Origin: Bryopsis sp. KO-2023
Lineage: Eukaryota > Chlorophyta > Ulvophyceae > Bryopsidales > Bryopsidaceae
NCBI GenBank assembly: GCA_030272585.1
Contig: BSYQ01000005.1
Coordinates: 3,162,001 to 3,226,000, forward strand
Length of the DNA stretch: 64,000 nucleotides
Direction of reading: 5' to 3'
In this document: piece by piece, positions 9,931-22,416 of the stretch
How the letters are laid out: every line of letters begins with the position of its first letter
Numbering within the stretch: the stretch's first letter is position 1
Made by a program: the position numbers and the translations under genes
The notes under the pieces: generated by a model
Databases searched by the model: none
Told to the model about the DNA's origin: nothing
What the model saw: the letters and a program-made list of their open reading frames with translations, nothing else

Positions 9931-11613
9931 GGGAACCAGTTGTGGTAGAATATTTAATGAACCAGGTTTAGTACCCCGACTTAAGAACCCGCCGACAACC
10001 TTACAAAAATTGTTTTGAAGCATTGATAGATTGGCAAGCTAGTCGAAATAGGTCATATTTTCTTCTAGTGATTCTTTTGACGATTTGTCGGTTAGACTTC
10101 AGATGATGATAAACCCCATAGATCATAGGTTAGGTAGGATCGAATCGTATCAGACAAGAAATGGGATGTGTCTTTCGACAATTTGAGTTTGTTGCTCTGG
10201 GGATTGACAGCGACAGTTTAGTTATTTCTTAAATGTCGACATGAGTGTCGTGCGCGTTCGTTTTAAATTAATTTATCACACGAGATTGAGTTACGTGTTC
10301 GAACGACATGGTGACGACTGAATCGTTGTTTTGCGTCTTACAGACAGGTTGAGGTTTCATAAGGGGGGTGGAGCAAGGTTCCGCCTAGGATACTCAAATG
10401 CATTGGTGGCTTAGAAGGAGACAGAACAAAGGAACAGTTGGGGGTAGTGCGTATGAGTGTTCGGATTGACCATTCAATAGGTACATGTACTAGTGATAGG
10501 GTCAATGTTAGCTAAAGTCAAAGAACAATGCATTGGAAGAGCCGTGTAAGATTGGACACAAGGAAATGAGGATCAAGGTTAATTGATATCTATGATCATA
10601 GTCTAAAACCGATGGTTCCGTGCACGTGGAGAGGTCGAGCAACAATGGCTACAAGTTATTTCGGCTAATACTGAAGGACTAGCCTCGGAATGGATGAATC
10701 TAAAAGAGTTGAAGATCATGGAAGGAAGACGCTTACCGTTCATGGACTGGCAGAATTGGGCCGAAGAAGCGTGGAGCATGTTTGAGCCCATAAAGCAGAA
10801 TTTTGTGTGTTTGACCAAGTTTAACTATCAAACTCCACAGGAATCAGAAAATGATTGTGAGCTTTACTGTTGTCAAATAATGCACCCCTCGTGTTGTAAG
10901 ATGAGCCTTCGGATGTCCATATTACATAGGGTGGATTGAAAAAAAAGGAGTTGACGAGGAATTGTATGGTGTTTGTAGTGACTCTCTTCCGACTGAGCGA
11001 GTCATGGGCATTAAAGTCAACCTTGTCATATTGTGGTTTAGTTTGTTAGTGAATCACTAACAAATAATAGTGATATTGATTGTAGCCCGAACTTTGATTG
11101 TACTTTATTTTATGATAGTATGTTTGCTACACGAAAGAAATGGGGGAGAAAACGTTTCATTCATTTAGGGAAAGAATTTGGTGAGGTGTATGTACAATTA
11201 CGAAATATGAATCTCAAATCTTTTACAACCTATATAGTCTCGCTGTGAAGGGGCATATTCCAAGGTGATCGGTATGATTATGAAACTAGATGTGGGTCAT
11301 ACCATAACGTCCCCGCTGCAACAAAGTAAAAAAGTTATAGTATAGAAAGAATATAGAGATGACGCCAAGAAAAGGAATGGTGCGAGTAAAATCTTCGCAA
11401 ATTGTTGTTGATGCTTATATTTGTTTACAATACAAATGTCTTTTGATGTGATTGTGACATCCAAAGTAAAAATATATATATCAACATAAATTCAATTGAT
11501 TGCAAATCTAGAATCAAGATATCTTCTAGGAACTAGGGAGTAGGCATCTCTCATGCTTGTTGTTGGTAGAGTATTGGAGATAATGATAGTGGAAGAGAAA
11601 GGGGTTCACACCT
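9931..11613. other. No gene seen; AT-rich
   Basis: Only short open frames without coding character. The one ORF of note, 10694-10939, shows no recognisable domain. Probably old transposon debris. Confidence 0.5.
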
Positions 11614-11621
11614 ATTGTAAT

Positions 11622-12085
11622 CAGAGATAGGACTTTACGGTTACGGTCACCGTAACCGGACCGTAACCACCGTAACCGGACCGTAACCGGGTACAATTTT
11701 CGTCAGAAAATCGTACTTTTACGGCCGTAACCGTAGCACCGTACCACTCCGTCCCGCTCCGTACCGGACCGTAACGACCGTAACGGCCGTAACAACCGTA
11801 AACCGTAGAAAGTGACCCCCGCAGGGTCCCGCGATTCCAAAGGAACCCAGGGGGATTCGAACCCGCGACCCTACTGACTGCAGCCTAACGCTTTAGCACT
11901 AAACCACGCTACTTCACGGTGATTTAGGGCCTACCGTAGTTATACCGTACCTGTTCCGTACCGTAAAAACAACATATTACTCCGGTTACGGTACGGAGTT
12001 ACGGCCGTAGTACGGTGACCGTAACCCGACCGTAACCGGACCGGACCGGAGTCGGACCAAAAATTTGGCCCAAGTCCTATCTCTG
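11622..12085. mobile_element. Non-autonomous hAT-type element (MITE), 464 bp
   Basis: The ends are perfect 14-base inverted repeats: CAGAGATAGGACTT at 11622-11635 and its reverse complement at 12072-12085. The flanks are an 8-base direct repeat, attgtaat, at 11614-11621 and 12086-12093. An 8-bp target duplication plus termini beginning CAG(A/G)G is the signature of the hAT superfamily. There is no transposase. Both arms are packed with variants of ccgtaaccgg and its complement (11636-11810 and 11930-12055), and the middle holds a tRNA-like sequence on the minus strand. Perfect ends and target duplication suggest recent insertion. Confidence 0.85.
11840..11912 (-). pseudogene. tRNA-like sequence inside the hAT element
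   Basis: Read on the minus strand it has an A-box-like TGGTTTAGTGC (plus 11896-11906) and a perfect B-box GGTTCGAATCC (plus 11853-11863), with ctgcag in the anticodon-loop position, which resembles tRNA-Cys(GCA). The acceptor and anticodon stems do not pair well, so I call it a tRNA-derived relic or internal pol III promoter, not a working tRNA. Ends are approximate. Confidence 0.5.
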
Positions 12086-12093
12086 ATTGTAAT

Positions 12094-12758
12094 AGGACAA
12101 CCAAATACATTATCTCAAGATTAGTCATAGGATGCACAAAATAGACCCCTGTTTTTTGCAGGTCTGTCATGTGCAACGAAATTTCACAAGCTACAACGGG
12201 AGAGATTGTTTGTGCACAGAACAAGTCGGACCTGTGCGGCACAGGTGCACAGAAAGTGCATGGACCGTGCCGTCCATGGGGGGTTCAGCCCACGACTGCT
12301 CGAGATCTTAATGAGTCCCGACATGGCCAAAGATGTTGTGCCACCAAAAGTTTAGTTTACTAGATTGTATATGTGAAATATAGCCAAGAGGGACCCAACC
12401 ATCCATGAACTATGGCAACCATTTTTAATTTTGAAGGATCTTTTAAGTTTGGAAGTGATAGTTGCTTTATATAATAGAGAACAAGGTAAGCAGCTACCGC
12501 GTGCGAGGAAATTTCGAGGAGTGCAATGGCCTTTTTCCCAACCCGAGAGGTTTTTCTCTTATCCCCATATGGCCTTTACGGAAAAGGAGAGAACGCTTCC
12601 AAAAGCTCTTATTAGCAAGCATGCGTTTACATGCGGAAGGCGGGGTAAAAAAACATGAAAACGTAATTTTATAATTCCCGCATCGTGCATCACAATTAAT
12701 CCTATAATATATTAGTAATATCCCTCAAATTCACCATCAAAAATATAAAAAGTCTTAA
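12094..12758. other. No gene seen; 3' flank of RCE1
   Basis: No coding signal. Because RCE1 reads leftward and stops at 12759, this is probably its 3' untranslated region and flank. Confidence 0.5.
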
Positions 12759-15281
12759 CTATATATATAACATCGGATCCAGTAGTTTTTTCGTGAGGAG
12801 GAAGAATATCACCACTCCGAGAACGCTTAAACTTATCCATAACTTCGGGTGATGCGTATGAGGCATCATTTGGTGGATCGGAATTCCAATAGCATTGCAA
12901 ACTGTGTGCACCACCATGCAAGGGGCAATATTACTAGTTGACAAGAACAATGATGTTGCAAAAGCCCCAAACAACGTCGTGTAGGCTATTTGGAACGCAA
13001 TCTGCACATACAAATACACTCTATCACAACCTCATTTTTTATATTAATTACCTTGTGTTCAAGGCCGACCTACTGCACAATCTATTTGCTTGGTTATGGA
13101 CACTCGATAACCACCAACCGCTCTTTTCATATGATCATCTATTAGCTCTTCAAAAATCCGGACAAATGCTTTCGTATCCAGAAATAGTATTACTATTATT
13201 GTAATGTTATTACTGATCTTGCTTCTAACTTTAGGTAAATCCCTGACGCCCGGACTCGGACAATGCCAGGAAAGTTGATAAATGTTACGCTCGACAAATA
13301 TATGTATCATGTCCCTTCATGCGGAGTTATTTGGGTCCCTTGCAAAAAAAGGGTTTTGTATTCCTAGTTTAATTTTTGCGATCTCTTTTTTAAGGACTCG
13401 CATATCATGTACCTCAACTTGAGCAAGATTATTACCACATGGATTATTTGGATCATATTTCTCAACAACACATTAAGGTGCCTACAAAAAAAGACCTTTC
13501 GACTCATCCTTTTGGACGGTAGCTCCCCCACATATCTTGTATCTAAGGGCAAAGTGGACGCGATTGAAAAGAATATCACCCGTGCTTTGATTAGCAATGA
13601 AAACTCGAAGGAAGCGAAAGTGAGGGGGTACACTTATCACAAAACAAGACAATGGTCGCAAGTATTTCCTAGACGCTGATTATAACTAGCTTCCCAACAT
13701 GTATCTATAGCGCACCTTGGTCTATGTGAGCCATAGTGTTGGTTTCAATTAGATGTTATTTGTATCTTCTGATTGCAAGTTGTGCTATTCCTTCATTCAT
13801 CTTTAGCAAAGATCATAAGGGAAGCTAGCAATCAACCTCACGTACATAAACATTGCCAACCTGCCTTTATTTCCTTCGGCATGACTACATTATTATTATT
13901 CTTTAATGAGCCACATTAATAGCTCATTAAAGAATAATAATAATGTAGTCATGTCGAAGGAAATAAAGCCACATTAATAGCTCCTGGTAAAAATAACACC
14001 AAAGCAGCTAGACTTCGTATTTTAATAGGAGATTCTATACATACAAAGTATGTTCGGAATTTTTTCGAGTAAGTGAGTCTGTTCATATCACATGTACGAA
14101 CACAATCTGGGAAAGAATAGAGGATACATCCTCACCTCCTTTACAGCTCGAATGGTGGACCAACGATGAACCTTGATCAACTCTGAAATGTGGTGAACAT
14201 GCGATATTCCGAAAAGCAAAGGACAAAGCAACACAATGGCAGGTGGTGACCATCCCTATAAACATAACATCAACGATTAAATGATAATGGAGTGGGAGTG
14301 CAACTCAATCTAGCATTCAGGGGAAAGAAATAAAAACGAGAAACCATAACCAAATTTAAACTGTATCATAATCAACTGTTTTTTATCGAGAATAATAAAT
14401 TGAAAAAAAAGGAAAAAATGAATCACCTAGTATCGCTACTCTAGATATAAGAGGAGCAATAAGAAAGGGATACCGATTTTGCACCTTCATTCAAAACAAA
14501 AAACCTTGGAATTTCTATCCTTCAATTACTTTTTCCAGATCCTACTTCAATTCTCGAAATTTGACACCAGCTGTTGATAACAACTGAGGGGTGCTTTTCT
14601 GGCCAGGGTTTTCAATCACCTCGGCTAAAAACAATGGAACCATGCTGGCTCTGAAAACCCACTCCTCTGTTATGGGAGCAATGACCAGGTTTCGTAACAT
14701 CACCGATCGTTTCCATCGGGCAGCCTGGGAAAATGGGTTGTGCTTTTCGACCAGGCAAAACAGCAGCATCCCGGAATAGGCGATCAAGACGCTGCCCAGC
14801 GGAAGAGCCGTGGATTTAACAATTCCATGGACCTTCAGTCCAAGAAGTGTTGCACAGGATTCGCCCTTTGGAACAAAAAATAACTTATATTCATCACAGA
14901 GAGTGGAGGATAAAGAAAACTCGTAAGAGAACAGAAAATCAGATGTGTGACAGGAAATGAAAAAGGAAAAAAGGGAGAGAAAAAAAAATAGTGCTCCTAG
15001 AAAAAGGAGAAGAAAAGGGGGTCAGTGCCGCTGAAAATCAATCGAAAAAGAAAAAGGAAAACAGAGCCAATGCAGTGCCTCCAGAGAAAGCGCTTCATGT
15101 CAGTCCTCACCTTATATCTAGAGACAAAGAGCGTCGGAATCCAAGAAACGCAGCAAAACGAGAGCGTTCCTATCGCTCGCTTGGTTATCGTCTCGGCATG
15201 GTCTCTGGGAAAGCGCCGCCACAGATTCACGATCCCCACGTAAAGACAAGATAATCCCATCGAAACGACCAAAGCTAGCAT
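12759..15281 (-). CDS. RCE1: CAAX prenyl protease 2 (RCE1-type CPBP intramembrane protease)
   Basis: Exons on the minus strand: 15281-15111, 14865-14620, 14255-14136, 13001-12759; all introns are phase 0 and the model gives 259 residues. RCE1 removes the -AAX tripeptide from prenylated proteins in the ER membrane. The N-terminus (CLYVGIVNLWRRFPRDH) matches the conserved start of the family. The catalytic set is complete: EExxxR (Glu124/Glu125 in PITEEWVFR), the histidine motif GISHVHH (His158, His160/161) and the third motif HTVCN (His211, Asn215). Several hydrophobic helices are visible. At 259 residues it is a little shorter than usual. The start at 15281 is the first in-frame ATG. The last intron (13002-14135) is long and contains a large hairpin. 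MRE11 starts 268 bases away on the other strand. Confidence 0.9.
13865..13968. repeat. Large near-perfect hairpin in RCE1 intron 3
   Basis: Arms of 47 bases at 13865-13911 and 13922-13968 match at 46 of 47 positions, with a 10-base spacer (cacattaata). A 17-base direct repeat (agccacattaatagctc) occurs at 13909-13925 and again at 13967-13983. Confidence 0.95.
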
Positions 15282-15548
15282 CTCAAGTAGAGCGCTTCGC
15301 CACACAACTCTTGGCCGTTCCTTTTTTTTCCTTCAAATGAAGTACTGCTGTCTGAAAGAGGTACGAAAGGTTTGGTCGTTGACTCAACTCTCGTTCATGA
15401 GAAGCTGGAAGTCAGACTGGGGAGCCGAACCAGGTGTTCTTCAAAACAACGGCAAGCTGTTTGGGTTTCAGTGCTCGCCGACTGGTGCTAACACATCGGC
15501 AATCACAGAACAAAAAATACGATTCGAAACGATCCGTAAATAGATCAC
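15282..15548. promoter_or_regulatory. Shared bidirectional promoter region of RCE1 and MRE11
   Basis: The two starts are 268 bases apart and point away from each other. No TATA box stands out. Inferred from layout only. Confidence 0.55.
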
Positions 15549-18500
15549 ATGGCGACGAAAGACGACAAGTGAGTTTCACAGCGCACCCAACTATTCGCAG
15601 GGTGTAACTCATCCACACGCGAGCCTGGCCAGACTTCTGGATAGTTCTGAGAATTGTTGGAGTTTTCAACTTAGCGTGTTGTTCGTTCCTATTGATCTGC
15701 AGTCGGTTACTCTCTTTCGGTGATTGACATCTTTCCGCTGACGTCTCGTGACGCCAGGCAAAACCTGTTCAAAATATTGCTTGCGACGGACAATCACCTG
15801 GTGAGTGTGGAGCTGTGTATGTTTGAATCAGTTCCAGACTGTGCAAATCTGTGCAAGATTTTTGTGTATCAAAATACTGAGCATCAACTGACCATTAGAA
15901 TGTGGCTACAATTCCCACAATTTTGTTTTCTGAGGTATTTTTCTCCAAAATCTTTTGATTTTTCAAGGCTTTCAGTTTCAACATCATAAGTGGGGTGTAC
16001 TCTTCTGATCGGGTCAAATCAGATGTTTGCAAAATAAAACAGTAGGAGCCGACAAAAAAAAAAAAAAAATCGTGTGTGGTTCTGTGTTTTCAGGGTGTCT
16101 GGGAAAAAGACCAAGTCAGAAAAGACGACAGTTTCAACACGTTCGCGGAGATTCTCCAATTGGCAAAGGATCTGGGGGTGGATTTCGTTTTGTTGGGGGG
16201 CGATTTATTTCACGAAAACAAACCCAGCCGATCGAGCCTGGTACGGGGTGTTGATATTTTTGCCAAGCACTGTCTGGGAAATCAACCCGTGAAGTTTCAG
16301 GTGTTGAGCGACCCCTGGGTTAACTTTGAAAAAAGGTGAGCTCATGGTCTCACCATTGCAAACAGAATTGCGTTGGTTCAGATGCATTCAAAATTATTTC
16401 GTCTGTTTTTTGTACATGTTTTAATAAATCCGCTCTCGAATGACTCCTCACTGGCTTCTTTCAAAAAAGATTTGTTTGTTTGCTTTTTAATTTTGAATTG
16501 TGGTCGAGGGGCGCTCTGTCTTCACTCACTTTTCTTTTTCTTTCCGTGCTTTCTTTTGCCTTTTTCTCCTTTTTTATTTTTTTGTGAGGGGGACGAAGTG
16601 TTATTTGTGATAGTCTGGGCAACATATATATTTCTTTGTTCATTTTAATGTCTGATTTTTTAATTTTGGCTCATTCAAAGTGTCAACAGACATCACACCT
16701 TTCTCTCTATTCTGTTCATCTTGCAGGTAACGTTTTGTTTTATTTTCCAGTGCAGCCAACTATGAAAACCCGAATTTGAACATCGGCTTGCCTGTGTTCA
16801 CCATTCATGGAAATCACGACGACCCATCCGGGGAAGGAAACTTATCGGCGGTCGATGTCTTGTCCTCATGCGGATTAGTAAACTACTTTGGAAAATCGGT
16901 GAGCCTATTTTTATTTTTTTTATTTTTTTTAACAGCAAACAAAGGAGTTCTCTGTTTTCCTCTAGTTATTTCAACAGCAATTGTTGACAAAACCGCATTT
17001 TTGACCGTTTTTGTTTGCCCTTTGAGATTTTGCTTGACGGATGGTGGTTGTTTGACTTGCAGCTTTTAGATGGCGCCGGTCAAGGAAAAGTCAGACTGAA
17101 CCCAGTGCTGCTGGAAAAGGTACGTTCGCTTTCTCAGAGCTGCACGATGTAAAAAAAAACTATGCACCAGTTTTTTTTCTTTTTCTTTTCTTCTTTTCTT
17201 TTTTTCATTTTTTTGTCCTTCCAGATGTTTTTGCTTTTTGTTTACTGAAAGGAAAGATGCAATAATGGCATTTTAGCTGTGTTTTTTTCTTTCTCGGATT
17301 GCTCAGGGCACCACAAAAATTGCACTGTATGGATTGGGCCACATTCGTGACGAGCGATTGGGAAGACTATTTCAAACACCAGGATGCGTGGAATGGTAAA
17401 CCATTGTTACAAATTACATAAAAATACATGAGGGTATCGCTTTGCTTCTCCCCCTATAGCCTCCTATCGTTTTTTTTGGCTTTTTTTGATGTAATTTTTC
17501 CCCAAAAAATGGTTGACAGCTCTGTTTCACGGGGCCAACTCTGTTTTCTTACTATTAGATGCAGTAAAAATCAATGCTTATGTACAGGACATGCGGTGTC
17601 TGTGATTTTTAGGGTCAGGCCAAAGGTGGAGCCTGCATATCCCTCTGAAGATTGGTTCAACATATTCGTGCTGCATCAAAATCGAGTGCAACATGGTGCC
17701 CAGGCAAAAAATTGTGTTCAGGAAAAATATCTGGCCAGATTTATCGATTTTGTATTGTGGGGTCACGAACATGAGTGCCTCCCGGATCCACAGGTGATAC
17801 ATTTTTTAAAACCTTTTATTTTTATTTCTTTTTTTTTTCGTCTTTTTTCAGGTTTGATAATGGGGTGTGAATATTTTTTCATGTTGCTTGATATGGTTTG
17901 GAAAAGGTTTCAGCCAAGGAAAAAAAAGCATGAAAAGACTACCACCATTTTTTTTCTATTCTTTCTTACTAATCAACACCGGAAGAAGAAATCTTACGAA
18001 ATCTTACTTTATTTTTAATTATATATATTTGGGGTGGTTCAGGCAAGTGCAGTCGGAAAATTCAACATTTTGCAACCGGGTTCGTCTGTGGCCACAGCGC
18101 TCAGTGAAGGTAACTTTTTTTTTTCATTCACAATTCTATCTCCAGTTTCTGCAGCCACGATAAAATCACTTTTTCCCTCGCCAAGATTTTCTTTCTTTTT
18201 ATATATATATATATTTTTTTTTTGTTGGACAATTTCTGTGAACAATTTCAAGGCACAAGTTTTGCTTTTGATTTTTTTAATATTTTCTTCTGTTTCCTTA
18301 TATTCTCCATTGAAAAATGGAAAACATCACCTCGACCTTTTTGTTTTTTTTCCTTTTTTTGATTGCTTTTTTTTTTTTTTTACTTCCCACTTACACAAGG
18401 CGAATCGAGAAACAAACATGTGGTGCTGCTGGAAGTCATGGGGGATAAATGGCGAACCATAAAATACCCTCTGCAAACAGTGCGTCCCTTCAAATTCCAG

Positions 18501-21435
18501 CATGTGGTTTTGTCCGAACAAAACAGCGTGGACCCCGACGATCCAGACTCCATCACTTCCTTCCTGGAACAGCGAGTGGAAGAAATGATCAAAGCTGCAT
18601 GCCGAGAAAAACCCACCCCTGCTGGTACTGCTGGGGTGGGGGGTGGAGGAAAGAAAAGCTTATTGCCCATCGTTCGATTGAGAGTGGACTACACCGGGTT
18701 CTCCACCATCAATTCGCAAAGATTCGGACAGAAATTCGTAAACAAGGTGGCCAATCCGCACGACATCATCATGTGGTCCAAGGCTGCCAAGCGAAAGTAG
18801 GGTACATAGAATTGGGTTATATACGGTTGAAATATTACTATATATGATGGTGGTTATGGGCAATTTGTTAAGATAAGCACGGCCACATGCATTCCTGTGA
18901 ATGTCGATGTTTCGTCCAGGATCTGTGCTGCCCCTGTGCGAGTTCTCAAACGGAGCAATCAAAGATGGTCGTCCCCCCCTTATCTTGTACATCAATTTTT
19001 TCCCCGATGCGGTTTGTTTCATTGTTGTTTTTTTCAACTCCTTTTTTTTGGGGGGTGAGTGTGTGTGTTGATCCAATTGTGCAGGGAGGCAGAAGCTGCC
19101 GGGAAAGGGACCTTCCAACTTGGCACTGATCAATTGGATCAAACCACCATCGACGATTTGATATCGGCGAACCTGAGACAAGACCTGGAAATCCTTGCAG
19201 AGGAAGACCTCACGATGGCTGTGCACCAATTCGTCGAAAAAGATGAAAAGGTTCGTCCATTCGTTATTATTCATCCATCGTTTCACCTGCAAACGGATTC
19301 AATTTTCTACATGTACGTTCGAACTTGTTGTGGACTTTGCTTTTTTTCCTCGATCGCCGAGTAGTGCTCGTGGGGTTTTCTCGTTTTTAAAGTATGTATT
19401 TAGTTTGTTAGAGTTTTTCTTTTTCCAAGGGGGTTTATTGTAGATGTTTCTGTGCTTGTTTTTTTCCCGCAAAGATTCAATAGATTCTCAATTTTTAAAT
19501 CTGGATTCTCAAGATCTGATTTTTCAAAATCTCAATTCCATGATCGGACTCTTCTTTCTAGTTCGCAATCATGCTTCTTGGTAGTAGTGTTGTTATCGCC
19601 AGGTTTCACTGACCTTTTTAATTTTATTTTTTTTCAACTTGTAGAACGCGCTGAGCGCGTGCTATGCCAGCACTTTGACGGAAACTCAAAAATCTGCCCT
19701 AAAGACGCCCACAAATCCAGGAAGCCCCGAGGTGGATGTGGGCGAAGCCGCAGCCAAGCAAATGCAAAAAAGAAAAATGGACAAGGTGATTTCTTCTTGA
19801 GTGAAACTGACCTTTCGTTTGGTGCAAAAATGCCCCAAAACAAAACGCTAACCCTATTTTTTTTGATCCACTTGTTTTATGATCTCTGCAGTAATGTTTT
19901 TTTTCGTTTTCCAAGAGGGGGGGGGGGGTGTTTCGATGCAGATGAAACATATGTTTTGTTCCAATCAACGAATAAAAAAACTCTATTAATAAACGGAGGC
20001 TTTATGTTTCTTCCAACTGTGCATGCTAAACAATTACTTAGGAAATCTGGGGAATAATATATCCTCCTGTTTTTCTTCGATCGATTTCGTTTTAACCATT
20101 TTTTTTGGTTCTGTTTTTTTTTTTCAAACTCAAAAGGAAATGAAGTCGGCTTTGCAACTTGCAAACGCTGGTGATGATGATGATGAAGTTGATGATGATA
20201 TGGACATCGATTCGAACGTCGACAATCTGGCCCCCCTAACTTCCGAACCTGAACCTCGATCGACCGCCACAAGGCCAGCAACCAGAAAACGACAACAAAA
20301 TGCCACCCCCACGACTGCTCCTGAAAAACCCAAAAGATTAGGGGGGACAAGGTCAGAAATCCAGCAAAACGAGTGAATTCGATTTTTCAATTACTAAGGA
20401 CACTAGGATATATTCCGTTTGCCTCTACCCCTCCCCCCCCCCAAAAAAAATAAGGAGAGTTGACAACAGAATAAAAGAATTTCATCGTATTTTATGGATG
20501 GATGCCCCCTTGTGCAAATTTCGATTTTTCAGGTTTCTTGAATTCATTCCTGAATTGTAAGGCAACAGTTTGTGTGTTTGTTTTTAAATTGGATTGCAGA
20601 GGTCGACCAGGAACCCTCGACGCCTTTTTAGTTCCGAAGCCTGCAGCGACTCAGGAAACAGCCACCGGGTATTGTCCAGCAATTTTGGTGGTACTCCACG
20701 ATTTAAAAGTATATATATATGTATATGTATATGTTTAATTAATTAACTGAGAAAAATCGAGTGTAACGGGACTGAAATCTACTTCAGTTTCCACTTTTTT
20801 GGGGGAGGGGGGTTCCAATTTTTTTTGGTGAATTATTTTGAAAAAGATTTTCCTGTGTGGAACCTGCTGGGGGGTTTTCCCTAGTATTTTTGTAAACGCT
20901 GGTGATTTTCCGTTGCTAGGACCCAGCGGACAGCAGTTTTCAACGCTGAAGATGCTGATGAGTTGGAGTCGAATCCACCCAGTGCATCTCGGAGAAGAAG
21001 CAGACGAGAAAATCAAGGAACCGTCACAGGCTCTAAGAAACGAGGTAAATTGGTTTCTATCCTCGATTCCGTTTTTTTTTTTTTTTTTGGCCTGGCAATG
21101 AAATACGTAGGGCTACTTTTGAACTCATTCAATCAACATTTGGCCATCTGGAAAAAAGACCACCCGGATCCAACTTTCTCATCATTAATATAAATTTTTT
21201 CACTTTTCTATTTCATTTATCACATTTTGTTTCTTTTTTTTTTTTTTCTGTGGTAGTTTAGCTAGAAATCATTATTTTTTTTAATTTACACAAATGAGGT
21301 GAGCATTTGATTTAATGAATCAGAGTTTGACTGTTAGGGACGGTCCAAAGAACTTTTCTGGACAGTGAGGATGAAGATGAGCAACCCAGAGTCAAAAAAA
21401 CTGCAATCACCAGACGAAGGCGAGGCCTTCCATAG
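15549..21435 (+). CDS. MRE11: Double-strand break repair nuclease MRE11
   Basis: Fifteen exons: 15549-15568, 15758-15800, 16094-16335, 16751-16898, 17063-17119, 17307-17395, 17613-17793, 18043-18109, 18400-18796, 19085-19250, 19645-19785, 20137-20351, 20600-20668, 20920-21044, 21338-21435. The phases close and give 685 residues, near the usual ~700. MRE11 is the Mn-dependent nuclease of the MRN complex that processes DNA ends with RAD50 and NBS1. The phosphoesterase motifs are all present: ATDNHL (Asp18, His20), GGDLFHE (Asp58, His61), HGNHDD (Asn123, His124), LHQNR and WGHEHE (His251, His253). The capping domain follows, then an acidic and Arg/Ser-rich tail. The first exon is only 20 bases. 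Confidence 0.95.
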
Positions 21436-22416
21436 AAAACATTCCCCAGCTATATGGCCAAGGCATCAAAAAATCAGCAACACAGACAGTTTCAATTTTT
21501 TTGGGCTCAAAAGCAGGATGTATTTTTTTTTGGAAACGGGTTAAGCGGTTTAGATTGATTCAATTCACAAGCTCACATGAAACATGATGGGGAGGCAAGC
21601 GAGGGAAAAAATTGAAATACATATTCAGACAATCATATAGGTACATACAAACAAATAGCACGGGAGGAGCAGAGGTGTCTTGACAGGCATCATTTCGGGG
21701 TGGTGGTGGTGGAAGCTGTTTTTCCTGTTTTTTTGGTGTTGGCAAGTTCCAAGAGGTCTCTGCTGAATTTGTGGATGCCATGACTGATATCCCCCCATGA
21801 TCATTGTAATCCATGTGGCAAATGCAGCAGAGATGCAACGGAATCGATATTATTTTGGATAGGGGGGATATTGGGTTCCGATTGGGCGTTCTTTCGCCTC
21901 TAGTATTTCCAATAAAGCTTTGACCATTCACAAATCATTACACGGGCTGCACCAAGGATCGAAACAATAGGGATAGAAGCTTCGAGCACCCAGACACGAC
22001 AATGCAATCATATGATACTAGTATGTGGATGGGGAAAAGTGCTTCTTTTGCCACTCCTCTTGATGCTGTGCTCGTCTTGCACCCCCAATCTCTGCTAATT
22101 CGTGAACTGTGGAGCAATTCTTGACGGTTGGGGACGATACAGAAGGTTTTTTTTCTTCGCAGAGGCTTGGGCGAATCCTGATTTTTCCAATGGTGCAGCA
22201 GTATTTGCGACCAAGAATCGACTGTGCGGACGTGTGCTGATCTGTCACGAAAAACCTCACATCGACAGAAGGGATTCGCGATTCGGGACCTTTTTCTACT
22301 TTCGCTTTTTGTATCCAACACCCACGGATTCCCCTTTTGCCGAAGTCCGAAAACCTCCACAGCCTCTTGCCCAACAGACGAGGTCGAAAAAAAAACACGA
22401 GACGTAGATACGCACA
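21436..22416. other. Intergenic region between MRE11 and PSB33-like gene
   Basis: T/G-rich on the plus strand. Open frames on the minus strand (21560-21931 and the long one from 22018) have no recognisable domain and the latter mirrors the PSB33-like gene. It should hold the MRE11 3' end and the promoter of the next gene. Confidence 0.5.

Noticed and set aside
11840-11912. Functional tRNA-Cys gene
   Set aside because: Boxes A and B are good, but the acceptor and anticodon stems do not pair, so it is reported only as a relic.
20947-20970. ctgatgag...cgaa, like a hammerhead ribozyme core
   Set aside because: It is inside an MRE11 exon, the downstream core is cgaatc not cgaaa, and the stems do not pair.
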